This document shows positions 6,143-13,479 of a stretch of 17,051 nt of DNA, piece by piece; the first letter of the stretch is position 1, and every line of letters starts with the position of its first letter. Source of the stretch: Streptomyces flaveolus (GTDB taxonomy: Bacteria > Actinomycetota > Actinomycetes > Streptomycetales > Streptomycetaceae); assembly GCF_000716535.1 (NCBI RefSeq), contig NZ_JNWV01000075.1, forward strand, positions 1-17,051, given 5' to 3'. The position numbers and the translations under genes are program-made. The notes beneath the pieces are model-generated. The model was not told where the DNA came from, searched no databases, and was given only the letters and a program-made list of their open reading frames with translations.

Positions 6143-8599
6143 ATGTCTTCCCGCAAGGGCCCCGAAGGGCCCTTCCCCTACCCGACCACCTCTGAGTGGG
6201 CGGAGCACCTCTACGAGGCCATCGCCAACACCTGCGCGGCGGAGGGCTTCGCGCCTGTTCCCCGGCAGGCCGTGCTCGACGGGCTCGCTCCGGCGCTCGG
6301 CCGGGGTGAGGCCAAGCGTGTCATCGAACGCCGCCGCGACGGCGGCCGCTTCCTGCGCGGCACGGCTTTCCATGTCGAGCAGCGCGACACCGACGGGGCG
6401 CTGCTGCTGCTGAATGTGGCCCTGCACGGGGCGGCGACGCTGCCCTGGGTCAACAACGACCGCACGCGCAGCGACTGGCTGCATCCCTCGCCCGACAACC
6501 TCGACCGCCTGAAGGAACTCGTCGGCCAGCAGCGGGCCGTGGCCGAATGGTCCGTCGTGCTGGAGCGTGCGAAGGCGGCGCAGCGGGGGCTGGCCTCGAC
6601 CGCGACGCCGGCGGAGAAGGACGCGGCTGTGGCCGCGGTGAGGACCGCTGAGGACGAACTGGCGCGTGCTCAGCGGGAGCTGGAGGCGGTGGAGCAGGCG
6701 CTGGGCGGCCGGCGCCCGCTGCCGGTGGTGCGGGCCGCCGTCGAGGACGGGGTGCCGCTCGCGGCGCTCTCCGCGGAGGAGGTTCCCGCGGAGGTCGCCG
6801 TCGAGGTGCAGCGGTACGCCGTGGAGATGCTGCAGCGGCGGGCCCGGTTGCGTTCCTACGACCTGGCGGAGTCCCTGGTGCAGGAGGGCCAGCGGGAGTC
6901 CACCGTGGTCGTGCTCCAGCGGACCCCGGTGGTCGACCCCAATGGGACCCGGCGGGACATCTGGCGGGGCAGTCAGGTCACGGGCGCCAACCGTGCCGAT
7001 GCCCGGCTGAACGTCTTCGGGCTGTCGGCGCAGCAGCTGCTGACCGGGGTGCCGCAGTACCTGCTGCGTCTGCCCGGGGAGGAGGAGAACCGGCGGCTGG
7101 TCGTGCAGGGGCTGGGCGAGGTGCTGCGGCGGATCAGCGCCACGCTGAATGCCGCGTACGGTGAGCCCGGCCGTGACGCGGAGGAGCGTCCGATGCGCGC
7201 CGCTCGGATCGCGCAGGTGTCCGCCCGGGTCGTGGTCGGCGCCAGGAAGCCGGAGCGGCTGGAGGAGTCGCTGCGCCAGCTGAACGTGCACGAGCACCTG
7301 CGCGGCCAGCTCGAGTACGACGACATGGACCGTGCCCTGGGACTGTGGTCGACCCTGGTCAAGGCTTATCAGGCCAAGGGCCTGCTCGGTGAGCTCCTCG
7401 CCAAGGAGGTCGCCCAGGGACGCATCGCGGCCGGCGCGCTGGACGAGGACGCGATTGCCGACGCCCTGGTCGGGGCCCGGGCGCTCGACGAGCTCAAGGT
7501 GCTGCTGTCTCCGGGGGACGAGGTGAGTGCTCTGACCCTGCGGGACGTGGCGATCCGCTGTGCCACCGTGATGGTGTTCCCGCCGGTCCCGCCGCGGCCG
7601 CAGGACCTGGCGCCGCGCGCCGCCATGCCCACCGGCCGGTACTGGCCCGTGGTGCGCACGGCCCTGCAGGAGGCTCCGTGGAGTCAGTCGAACGCGGCCA
7701 GGGCCGATCGCCGGGCGGAGATGTGGGCGGCTGTGGTCGCGCAGCACTTCGTCCACCGCGGCCCCCTGCTCGCCGCCCGGGGCCTGTTCGGCGCCCGCGA
7801 CGTGCAGTACGGGGTGCGGCCGGACGCGCGCAGTCTCGCCTCGATGCTGACTGCCTGCCGCCAGGGGGACGCCAAGGCCTGGGAGATCCTGGTGCGCCGG
7901 CACCTGGTGCCGGGGCTGATCAACGCTGCCGAGCCGTTCGTCACCGCCGGCCAGGGCTCCGAGAAGAGCGAGGACCGCAAGGGTGTGCGGCGTACGCCGT
8001 CCAACGCGGTCCAGGCGCTGCTGGACGCCTACACCAGACCCCCGGAGGGGGTGACCCGTGAGCTGCTGGTCGCGTTCGCCGAGGCGGCGCTGCGCGCCCC
8101 CGACACGCCGGCCGGGGACGGTCTGGTGCCGGGCACCTTCTGGGCGCCCGACGCCCATGGCCACCCGCGCGAGGGGGTCCTCGCCGACAAGCAGTGGTTC
8201 GACACCATGTTCCCGAAGACCTCCTTCCGCAGGGTCAAGCGCGATCAGCCGCCCACGGACGACACCTCCGGTGTCGAGGGCGAGGAGAGCGGCACGTCGA
8301 CCGTCGAGGTCGAGGAGGAGATCCCGGAGGACGCGCTCACCCGCATGACCCGCCTGCGCGGCGCGCTGACCTCCCTGGTGGACAGCAGCAAGGAGAACGT
8401 CGCCACCGCCGCCGAGCAGATCGGCCTGCTCCTGACGACGGTCGAGGACGCCGTGCGCGCCCGTGAGGAGGCCGGTGCCGAGGAGGAGCCCGCCGAGGTG
8501 CAGAAGCTGTACGTGAAGGACATTCGCGAGATCAAGAAGCAGTGCGGGCAGATCGTCGAGCTGCTGGACTCGGCCACCGTGGCGGTGACGTCGCTGTGA
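6143..8599 (+). CDS. Large orphan protein, 818 aa, first gene of candidate defence cluster
   Basis: I do not recognise the family. The frame is open from 5948, but natural-looking sequence starts at ATG 6143 (MSSRKGPEGPFPYPTTSEWAE). GGAAAGGA lies upstream with a rather long 12-base spacing, so the start is likely but not certain. A strong hairpin covers codons 5-11. The protein is cytoplasmic-looking with no membrane segment. Residues about 143-191 are heptad-like and Ala/Glu/Arg-rich (KDAAVAAVRTAEDELARAQ), a probable coiled coil. The middle is helical with a conserved-looking patch LNVFGLSAQQLLTGVPQYLL. An acidic low-complexity linker lies at about 706-732, followed by a second helical, coiled-coil-like C-terminus. 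I see no Walker A, helicase or nuclease motif. Its stop overlaps the GTG of the next gene, so the two are translationally coupled and probably act together, perhaps as a scaffold or sensor for the nuclease. That role is inference. Confidence 0.8.
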   Translation: MSSRKGPEGPFPYPTTSEWAEHLYEAIANTCAAEGFAPVPRQAVLDGLAPALGRGEAKRVIERRRDGGRFLRGTAFHVEQRDTDGALLLLNVALHGAATLPWVNNDRTRSDWLHPSPDNLDRLKELVGQQRAVAEWSVVLERAKAAQRGLASTATPAEKDAAVAAVRTAEDELARAQRELEAVEQALGGRRPLPVVRAAVEDGVPLAALSAEEVPAEVAVEVQRYAVEMLQRRARLRSYDLAESLVQEGQRESTVVVLQRTPVVDPNGTRRDIWRGSQVTGANRADARLNVFGLSAQQLLTGVPQYLLRLPGEEENRRLVVQGLGEVLRRISATLNAAYGEPGRDAEERPMRAARIAQVSARVVVGARKPERLEESLRQLNVHEHLRGQLEYDDMDRALGLWSTLVKAYQAKGLLGELLAKEVAQGRIAAGALDEDAIADALVGARALDELKVLLSPGDEVSALTLRDVAIRCATVMVFPPVPPRPQDLAPRAAMPTGRYWPVVRTALQEAPWSQSNAARADRRAEMWAAVVAQHFVHRGPLLAARGLFGARDVQYGVRPDARSLASMLTACRQGDAKAWEILVRRHLVPGLINAAEPFVTAGQGSEKSEDRKGVRRTPSNAVQALLDAYTRPPEGVTRELLVAFAEAALRAPDTPAGDGLVPGTFWAPDAHGHPREGVLADKQWFDTMFPKTSFRRVKRDQPPTDDTSGVEGEESGTSTVEVEEEIPEDALTRMTRLRGALTSLVDSSKENVATAAEQIGLLLTTVEDAVRAREEAGAEEEPAEVQKLYVKDIREIKKQCGQIVELLDSATVAVTSL
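6155..6174 (+). promoter_or_regulatory. Perfect hairpin at codons 5-11 of the 818-aa gene
   Basis: AAGGGCCC (6155-6162) pairs with GGGCCCTT (6167-6174) across a CGAA tetraloop. This is an eight-base perfect stem starting nine bases after the ATG at 6143. It would be very stable in the mRNA and could modulate initiation. It encodes KGPEGPF, so it could also be a chance result of codon choice. Confidence 0.4.
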
Positions 8600-9126
8600 G
8601 CGCCGACTGCTGCGTGGAGCCGGTCGCCGGGCCGGTGGTGAACGTGCGGGTACTGCGGCATGCGTGGACAGCGCTGGGCCCGCTGCGGTGCGGCGCCTGG
8701 CCCGCCCCGTACAGCCTGGAGACCCGGCAGCGGGAGGAGACCCTCGCGGTGCTGGACGAGGTCCTCGCCGGGCTGTACCTGGCGGTCGACGCCGAGGGGC
8801 GGCTGCGGTGGCTGGGCAAGGCGCACCGCGACGGCGGAGTCGGTGCCCGGCTGAGGGATCACTTCCGTCATCCCGAGCGCTCCCGCGTCTATACGGGGGT
8901 GTTCGTCGTGGAGGCCGATCCCTTCAGTCCGCCGCAGGCAATCGAGGCCGCCGAGGGCCGGGCCGCCGACCTGATCGGGCTGCGCGGCCGCATGGGCCCG
9001 CGTACGTGGCCCGTGGTCACTCAGCAGCAGTGGCTCGCCCGGGTCACCGCCCGACCCACGTCACAGATTGTCCGTCCCCGGCCTGCCGGAGACGACACCG
9101 GTGACCGGCCGGCGGCGCTGGCCTGA
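8596..9126 (+). CDS. GIY-YIG-like nuclease candidate, 176 aa
   Basis: The probable role is DNA or RNA cleavage as partner of the upstream 818-aa protein. The GTG at 8596 overlaps the TGA of the previous gene (GTGA), so translation is coupled; an upstream in-frame extension to 8542 would overlap more and is not preferred. Residues 59-61 read GLY and 72-74 read WLG with the spacing of the GIY-YIG hallmark. GARLRDHF follows (Arg85, His89), where the family has its catalytic arginine helix. AIEAAEGRAADLIGLRG (Glu117 or Glu120) sits where the metal-binding glutamate helix is expected. The second tyrosine is replaced by tryptophan (W72), so activity is uncertain. The N-terminal 45 residues (including RHAWTALGPLRCGAWPAPY) and the polar C-terminal 25 residues are unassigned. 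A strong hairpin follows the stop. The gene is well supported; the fold is called from motif order only. Confidence 0.65.
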   Translation: MSADCCVEPVAGPVVNVRVLRHAWTALGPLRCGAWPAPYSLETRQREETLAVLDEVLAGLYLAVDAEGRLRWLGKAHRDGGVGARLRDHFRHPERSRVYTGVFVVEADPFSPPQAIEAAEGRAADLIGLRGRMGPRTWPVVTQQQWLARVTARPTSQIVRPRPAGDDTGDRPAALA

Positions 9127-9148
9127 CGGACCGGGCCCGGTTCGCGAA

Positions 9149-9196
9149 CGGGTGCCTTCCTCGCCGCCACTTCCAGGCGGGCCAGGAAGGCACCCG
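9149..9196 (+). terminator. Strong hairpin after the GIY-YIG-like gene
   Basis: CGGGTGCCTTCCT (9149-9161) pairs perfectly with AGGAAGGCACCCG (9184-9196), 13 bases. Inside, CGCC (9162-9165) can pair with GGCG (9176-9179). It starts 22 bases after the stop at 9126 and lies well before the helicase gene. It fits a transcription terminator or a processing barrier that splits the cluster. Confidence 0.55.
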
Positions 9197-9306
9197 CCGG
9201 TGGGCGTGGCAGTCGGACCGCGGAAGGGCGGCACCGAGGCCCAGGAACATCGGTGCGGTGCGAGGTCGTCGCCGGGTGTGCGACGGCACTGAGCAACGAA
9301 GAGGGG

Positions 9307-9327
9307 CAGGCGGCGGGACGCCGCCTG
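9307..9327 (+). promoter_or_regulatory. Leader hairpin just before the helicase ribosome binding site
   Basis: CAGGCGGCG (9307-9315) pairs with CGCCGCCTG (9319-9327) around GGA. It ends about eight bases before the GAGGGAGGG ribosome binding site of the helicase gene. It may be a second terminator, a leader structure or the binding site of a regulator. The 9197-9306 stretch before it holds nothing I can support. Confidence 0.35.
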
Positions 9328-9351
9328 GCCAGGTGAGGGAGGGACGGCGCG

Positions 9352-11877
9352 ATGGCGCTGGATTGGGACCTGATCGGCACGGGGGACAGCGAGGCGCTGC
9401 TGCGGCCCCGGGACATCTACGCGGGGCTGGCCAGCCGGCCGTGGCCGTATCTGCGGCATGAGCAGGGCGAGGTACTGGACCAGTGGTTCGATCACCGGCG
9501 CCACGACCGCGATGTCGTGATCAAGCAGAACACCGGCGGGGGCAAGACGGCCGTCGGTCTGCTGATCGCGCAGAGCACCCTGAACGAGGGCATCGGCAAG
9601 GCCGTATACCTGACGCCGGACAACTACCTGGTCAAGCAGGCCCGCGAGGAGGCCGCCAAGCTCGATGTGGCCACCACGGACGATCCGTACGACCCGGCGT
9701 TCCTGACGGCTCAGGCCGTGCTGGTGACGAACTACCAGAAGCTGCTCAACGGCAGGTCGGCTTTCGGTGTCGTCGGGGACGGGAAGGAACCGCTCGATCT
9801 GGGCATCGTCGTCGTCGATGACGCACACGCCGCGCTGGCGCGGACCGAGGACCAGTTCCGGCTGCGGGTGCCCGCCGGGCACGAGGCGTACGGCAAGCTG
9901 CTGGAGTTGTTCGCGCAGGACCTGCGCCACCAGTCTGCGAACGCGTGGTCGGCGTTGGAGGACAAGGACCCCACCGCTTTGGCACCGATTCCGTTCTGGG
10001 CGTGGGCCGACAAGCGCGACGAGGTGCTGAAGATCCTGCGCCCGCACCGCACGGAGCGGGTCTTCGAGTTCGTATGGCCGCTGCTCGCGGAGGTGCTGCA
10101 CCTGTGCACCGCGACGGCGACATCGTCGGCGGTCGAGATCCGGCCCTCGTGCACGCCGATCGACCGCATCCCGTCGTTCGTGCGTGCCCGCCGCCGGGTC
10201 TACCTGACCGCGACGCTGGCCGACGACAGCGCCCTGGTCACCGACTTCGGTGCCGACCCGGCACTCGTCGCCAAGCCCGTCACGCCGGGCAGCGCGGCCG
10301 ACCTCGGGGAGCGGATGATCCTGGCCCCGGTGGCGCTCAACCCGGACCTGGACGACGAGGCCGTCCGCGTGCTGGCCCGCCAGTTCGCCGACGGAGACCA
10401 GGACGGTGACGGCGTGGCCGAGGCCGATCCGGTCAATGTGGTGGTGCTGGTGCCCAGCGACCGGGCCGCCGCGCACTGGACACGCCACGCTCACCACATC
10501 TGGCGGGTCGGTGACCTCGAGGCGGGCGTGAAGGAACTCCAGAGCGGCCACGTGGGCCTGGTGGTGCTGGTCAACAAGTACGACGGCGTCAACCTCCCGG
10601 CCGACGCCTGCCGTCTGCTGATCCTCGACGGTGTCCCCCGGCCCTTGGACGGGGTGGAGCGGCGCGAGGCCGTTGCTCTGGCCGACAGCACCGTCCGTCT
10701 GGCCAGGGAGGTCCAGCGGATCGAGCAGGGCATGGGCCGCGGTGTGCGCGACGGCGAGGACTACTGCGCGGTCCTGCTGCTGGGGGCGAAGCTCGCCACG
10801 GCGATCCACGACGCCCGTCACCTGGCCCTGTTCTCCCCGGCGACACAGGCGCAGCTGAAGCTGAGCCGGGACATCGCGAGCCAGATCAAGGGCGAGGGCC
10901 TGGCCGCGGTGCGCCAAGCGCTCCGGGCCTGCCTCGGGAGGGTGCCGCAGTGGACGCAGCGCAGCCGACGGGCGCTGGCGGAGGTGCGCTATGCCGACCA
11001 TGGGACGGTGCGGGGCGAGGCCGTCGCGCTGCGCGAGGCGTTCGATCTCGCGGCCACCGGCCGCACCCTGGCCGCAACCGAGCAGGTGCAGAAGGCGGTG
11101 AACGACCTCGGCGACCGTGACAAGGCGCTGCGGGGCTGGCTGCGGGAGCAGAAGGCCGCCTACCTGCACCTGACCGACCCCGTGGCCGCCCAGCAGGCCC
11201 TGGCAGGGGCGCTGAACGACAACCCGTTCGTCCTGCGGCCTGTGGACGCCGCGCCGGTACAGATCCGGGCGGCCGTGGCGCAGGCACGCGCCGCCGCCCA
11301 GTTCCTGGCGGCCCAGTACAGCGACGGCGTCAGCCTCCGGCTCGCGGTGCAGGCGCTGTTCGAGGACGTGGTGTGGGGCGACGAGGAGCGCACCGACGAC
11401 GCCGAACAGGCGTGGCAGAAGCTGGGCCTGCACCTCGGGTTCGTCAGCACGCGCCCGGAAAAGCTGTACGGCACGGGCCCGGACAACCTGTGGGCGCTCT
11501 CGGCGGCGCGGCAGGCGGTGTGTGAGCTGAAGACGGGGTGCACCACCGACACGATCGCGAAGAAGGACATGGACCAGCTCGGCGGCAGCGTCCGCTGGCT
11601 CAATCGTCACAACGCGGAGGTGGAGGCCCTGGCGGTCATGCTGCATCCCAGCCAGGTCATTGACGCCAAGGCGATCGCGGTGCCGGGCATGCGCGTCGTC
11701 ACCCCGGCCTTGTTCGAGAAGCTGAAGGACGCCGTGACGAGTTACGCGGCCGCGCTCGCCAGCACCCCGGACCGCTGGGCGGACGAGCAGGCCGTCCGCG
11801 AACAGCTCGCGCACCACAAGCTGACCGGCGACCGGTTCTTCACCACCTATTCCGAGCCCGTACGCACCTCCTCCTGA
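9352..11877 (+). CDS. XPD-like DEAD/DEAH helicase fused to PD-(D/E)XK-like nuclease, 841 aa
   Basis: This is probably an ATP-driven nucleic-acid translocase carrying its own nuclease. ATG 9352 follows GAGGGAGGG with a spacing of about eight bases. Residues 56-66 (VIKQNTGGGKT) form the Walker A motif, and 152-159 (IVVVDDAH) form motif II, with DDAH in place of DEAH. YLTATLA (284-290) is motif III. VLVNKYDGVNLPADACRLLI (405-424) and QRIEQGMGRGVR (455-466) are motifs V and VI in the style of XPD/Rad3 helicases. I see no four-cysteine iron-sulphur cluster. The C-terminal domain (about 690-800) shows D711, then E725-L-K727, then KKDMDQLGGSVRW with Gln742. This is the D-Xn-ExK-plus-glutamine pattern of PD-(D/E)XK nucleases. 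The region between, about 490-690, is helical. The gene is set off from the nuclease candidate before it by two hairpins and is followed by a very strong one, so it may be transcribed alone. Helicases of this type occur in phage-defence loci. Confidence 0.85.
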   Translation: MALDWDLIGTGDSEALLRPRDIYAGLASRPWPYLRHEQGEVLDQWFDHRRHDRDVVIKQNTGGGKTAVGLLIAQSTLNEGIGKAVYLTPDNYLVKQAREEAAKLDVATTDDPYDPAFLTAQAVLVTNYQKLLNGRSAFGVVGDGKEPLDLGIVVVDDAHAALARTEDQFRLRVPAGHEAYGKLLELFAQDLRHQSANAWSALEDKDPTALAPIPFWAWADKRDEVLKILRPHRTERVFEFVWPLLAEVLHLCTATATSSAVEIRPSCTPIDRIPSFVRARRRVYLTATLADDSALVTDFGADPALVAKPVTPGSAADLGERMILAPVALNPDLDDEAVRVLARQFADGDQDGDGVAEADPVNVVVLVPSDRAAAHWTRHAHHIWRVGDLEAGVKELQSGHVGLVVLVNKYDGVNLPADACRLLILDGVPRPLDGVERREAVALADSTVRLAREVQRIEQGMGRGVRDGEDYCAVLLLGAKLATAIHDARHLALFSPATQAQLKLSRDIASQIKGEGLAAVRQALRACLGRVPQWTQRSRRALAEVRYADHGTVRGEAVALREAFDLAATGRTLAATEQVQKAVNDLGDRDKALRGWLREQKAAYLHLTDPVAAQQALAGALNDNPFVLRPVDAAPVQIRAAVAQARAAAQFLAAQYSDGVSLRLAVQALFEDVVWGDEERTDDAEQAWQKLGLHLGFVSTRPEKLYGTGPDNLWALSAARQAVCELKTGCTTDTIAKKDMDQLGGSVRWLNRHNAEVEALAVMLHPSQVIDAKAIAVPGMRVVTPALFEKLKDAVTSYAAALASTPDRWADEQAVREQLAHHKLTGDRFFTTYSEPVRTSS

Positions 11878-11888
11878 GCATTGCTGGC

Positions 11889-11986
11889 GCCGCGATCCGG
11901 TGAGGGTGCCACTCCTGCCGCACCCGCCGTCGGGCGGCCCGCACCAACGCGGGTCCGACGGCGGGTGCGGCATCTCGGATCGCGGC
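11889..11986 (+). terminator. Large nested inverted repeat after the helicase gene
   Basis: An outer arm GCCGCGATCCG (11889-11899) pairs perfectly with CGGATCGCGGC (11976-11986). Inside it a 17-base perfect stem joins 11917-11933 with 11955-11971. The loop holds a further CCCGC/GCGGG pair (11938-11942 with 11949-11953). It starts 12 bases after the stop at 11877. It is a very strong terminator candidate and could form a cruciform in DNA. Confidence 0.65.
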
Positions 11987-12028
11987 CCGGGGGCTACAGG
12001 CAGGCCGGAGCTTGTCAGGGGCATCTGG

Positions 12029-12044
12029 TGAACTGGCAAGTTCA
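12029..12044. promoter_or_regulatory. Short palindrome before the AbiJ-like gene
   Basis: TGAACT (12029-12034) and AGTTCA (12039-12044) flank GGCA. It directly adjoins an AGGAG at 12044-12048. It could be an operator or a small hairpin that hides the ribosome binding site. A TTGTCA hexamer at 12012-12017 lies upstream, but no matching -10 is clear. Confidence 0.3.
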
Positions 12045-12081
12045 GGAGTAAGGATGCTCTCTACGGATCGCAGGGGGGTGC

Positions 12082-13218
12082 GTGGACATCGAGGCGTTCT
12101 TCAGCAGCGGGGACGGCTGGGCCAGGCCGTGGGTGCTCAACGTCGCTCTGGTCGAGTCGCTGCGGTTCGGCCCTCCGGCCGGTCACACCGACCTGGACGT
12201 GGCGATCGCGCTAACCCGGCTGCTGCACTACGACTTCGTCTCCCACGGGACCGACGGCAAGGGCAGGCACCTGGACGACGACAACGTTCCGATCGTCATC
12301 AAGGCGCACCGCGCCGTCTTGGAACGTCTCGCGCTCGAGCCGCCGGCCTGGCCGTTTCGGACGTTCGACGGGCCGCGCGGGTTTGGCACCTACTGGCGCG
12401 ACAACGGCATGAGCGGCAGCTGGAAGGCCCGCCGGGACTGCATCGAGCAGATCCTCGGCCCCACCAGGGATGCGCTGGAAGACCTGCAGGAGCTGGAGTA
12501 CGAACGCCAGTTCGCCAAGGGGCCATCTGGCAGCTTCAAGAACCTGATCTTCGCCGCCACCGGGGCGAAGCCGCAAATCGTGCTGCGCGACGCGGTGAAC
12601 AACGACGTCGAGATCGTCCGCCACGCCGACACCTGCCTGGTGTTCACCGACCCCCTGGCGCCGCACGGGTTGACCTGGCGGCAGATGGTCGCCTGGTGGA
12701 CGAAGAACCATCAGCCGGACACCGACGAGAGGAGTGCCGCCGACGCCTTGTACCGGCGTCTGTACCGGTCGCTGGACTCCCCGCCCGAGCAACTGCTCAT
12801 GCGCACCTACTGCGCCCGCTACGCCGAGGAAGGCGGCTTCGACCTGCCCGCTCTGATCCCCCAGGTGTACCTCCACTACGACCCCTACACGCGGCGCAGC
12901 AGCAAGCAGTCGGGAGCGCTGTACCGGCAACGGATGGACTTCCTGCTCCTGGCGCCGGACCGCTCCCGCATCGTCATCGAGGTCGACGGCGTGCAGCATT
13001 ACGGAATTGCGAATCCGCCCGACGAGAAGGGCCGGGTCACTCATACCGCCGTGCCGCGCCTGTACGCGGAGATGGTCGCCGAGGACCGCCGACTACGGCT
13101 GGCCGGATATGAGATCTACCGTTTTGGCGGCTGGGAACTCACCGCGCCGGGCGGGAAGCAGGTCCTGGAGGACTTCTTCACCGAACTCCTCGCGCGGCAT
13201 GAGAAGCCGACGCTGTGA
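12082..13218 (+). CDS. AbiJ-NTD3-like protein with DUF559/Vsr-like nuclease domain, 378 aa
   Basis: The probable role is an abortive-infection-type effector with nuclease activity. The GTG at 12082 starts MDIEAFFSSGDGW and follows a purine-rich AGGGGGG at a short distance. The N-terminal half has the pattern I associate with the AbiJ N-terminal domain 3: HTDLDVAIALTRLLHYDFVS (about 35-54), then WPFRTFDG (90-97), then TYWRDNGMSGSWKARRDCIE. The C-terminal domain reads RMDFLLLAP with D286, IVIEVDGVQHYG with E300, D302 and H306, and EDRRLRLAGYEIYRFGGWEL (about 334-353). This is the order seen in DUF559- and Vsr-like PD-(D/E)XK nucleases. A near-ideal AGGAG-TAAGG-ATG lies at 12044-12056 but in another frame, with a run of six G between. 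The gene follows a strong terminator, so it may be an independent unit beside the helicase. Family calls are from memory and moderate. Confidence 0.75.
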   Translation: MDIEAFFSSGDGWARPWVLNVALVESLRFGPPAGHTDLDVAIALTRLLHYDFVSHGTDGKGRHLDDDNVPIVIKAHRAVLERLALEPPAWPFRTFDGPRGFGTYWRDNGMSGSWKARRDCIEQILGPTRDALEDLQELEYERQFAKGPSGSFKNLIFAATGAKPQIVLRDAVNNDVEIVRHADTCLVFTDPLAPHGLTWRQMVAWWTKNHQPDTDERSAADALYRRLYRSLDSPPEQLLMRTYCARYAEEGGFDLPALIPQVYLHYDPYTRRSSKQSGALYRQRMDFLLLAPDRSRIVIEVDGVQHYGIANPPDEKGRVTHTAVPRLYAEMVAEDRRLRLAGYEIYRFGGWELTAPGGKQVLEDFFTELLARHEKPTL

Positions 13219-13228
13219 TCACAGACCA

Positions 13229-13417
13229 GTGTTCCTCGGCGCTCCGGGCAGTCAAACCGTACAGGGGGTCGGCGCGCCTCCACAGATACTCCGCGGTCGA
13301 CCGAGCGACGGCAGCCCCGTCGTCATCACTGCCGACCAGCTCGCCCACCCCGGCTGGGAAGTGGACCCGGCCGTCTGCCAGACGCTGCCCGCCTACCTCT
13401 GCAACGCCCTCGCCTGA
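13229..13417 (+). pseudogene. Short relic or small ORF, up to 62 aa
   Basis: A frame ending at 13417 gives protein-like text at its end (PVVITADQLAHPGWEVDPA, then TLPAYLCNALA). The nearest start is a GTG at 13229, without a ribosome binding site. It may be the C-terminal remnant of a lost gene between the AbiJ-like gene and the convergent large gene, or chance coding bias. Nothing else is supported in 13219-13479. Confidence 0.25.
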
Positions 13418-13445
13418 CATCGAGGCCGTGAGGTGCCCGTGACGC

Positions 13446-13470
13446 GCCGGCATGAGTCTGCTCAGTCGGC
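13446..13470. terminator. Imperfect hairpin between convergent genes
   Basis: GCCG (13446-13449) pairs with CGGC (13467-13470), and TGAG (13453-13456) pairs with CTCA (13461-13464) around TCTG, with a small internal loop. It lies 10 bases beyond the stop codon of the minus-strand gene ending at 13480. It is a weak candidate for a shared or minus-strand terminator. Confidence 0.25.
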
Positions 13471-13479
13471 CGGGGGCGG

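Noticed and set aside
5990..8164. 724-aa minus-strand open frame opposite the 818-aa gene
   Set aside because: It is an antisense shadow rich in His, Arg, Gln and Pro, with no ribosome binding site. The plus-strand gene is tied to its neighbour by a start-stop overlap.
9061..12039. 992-aa minus-strand open frame opposite the helicase
   Set aside because: It is the antisense shadow of a high-GC gene. The plus strand carries clear helicase and nuclease motifs with a ribosome binding site.
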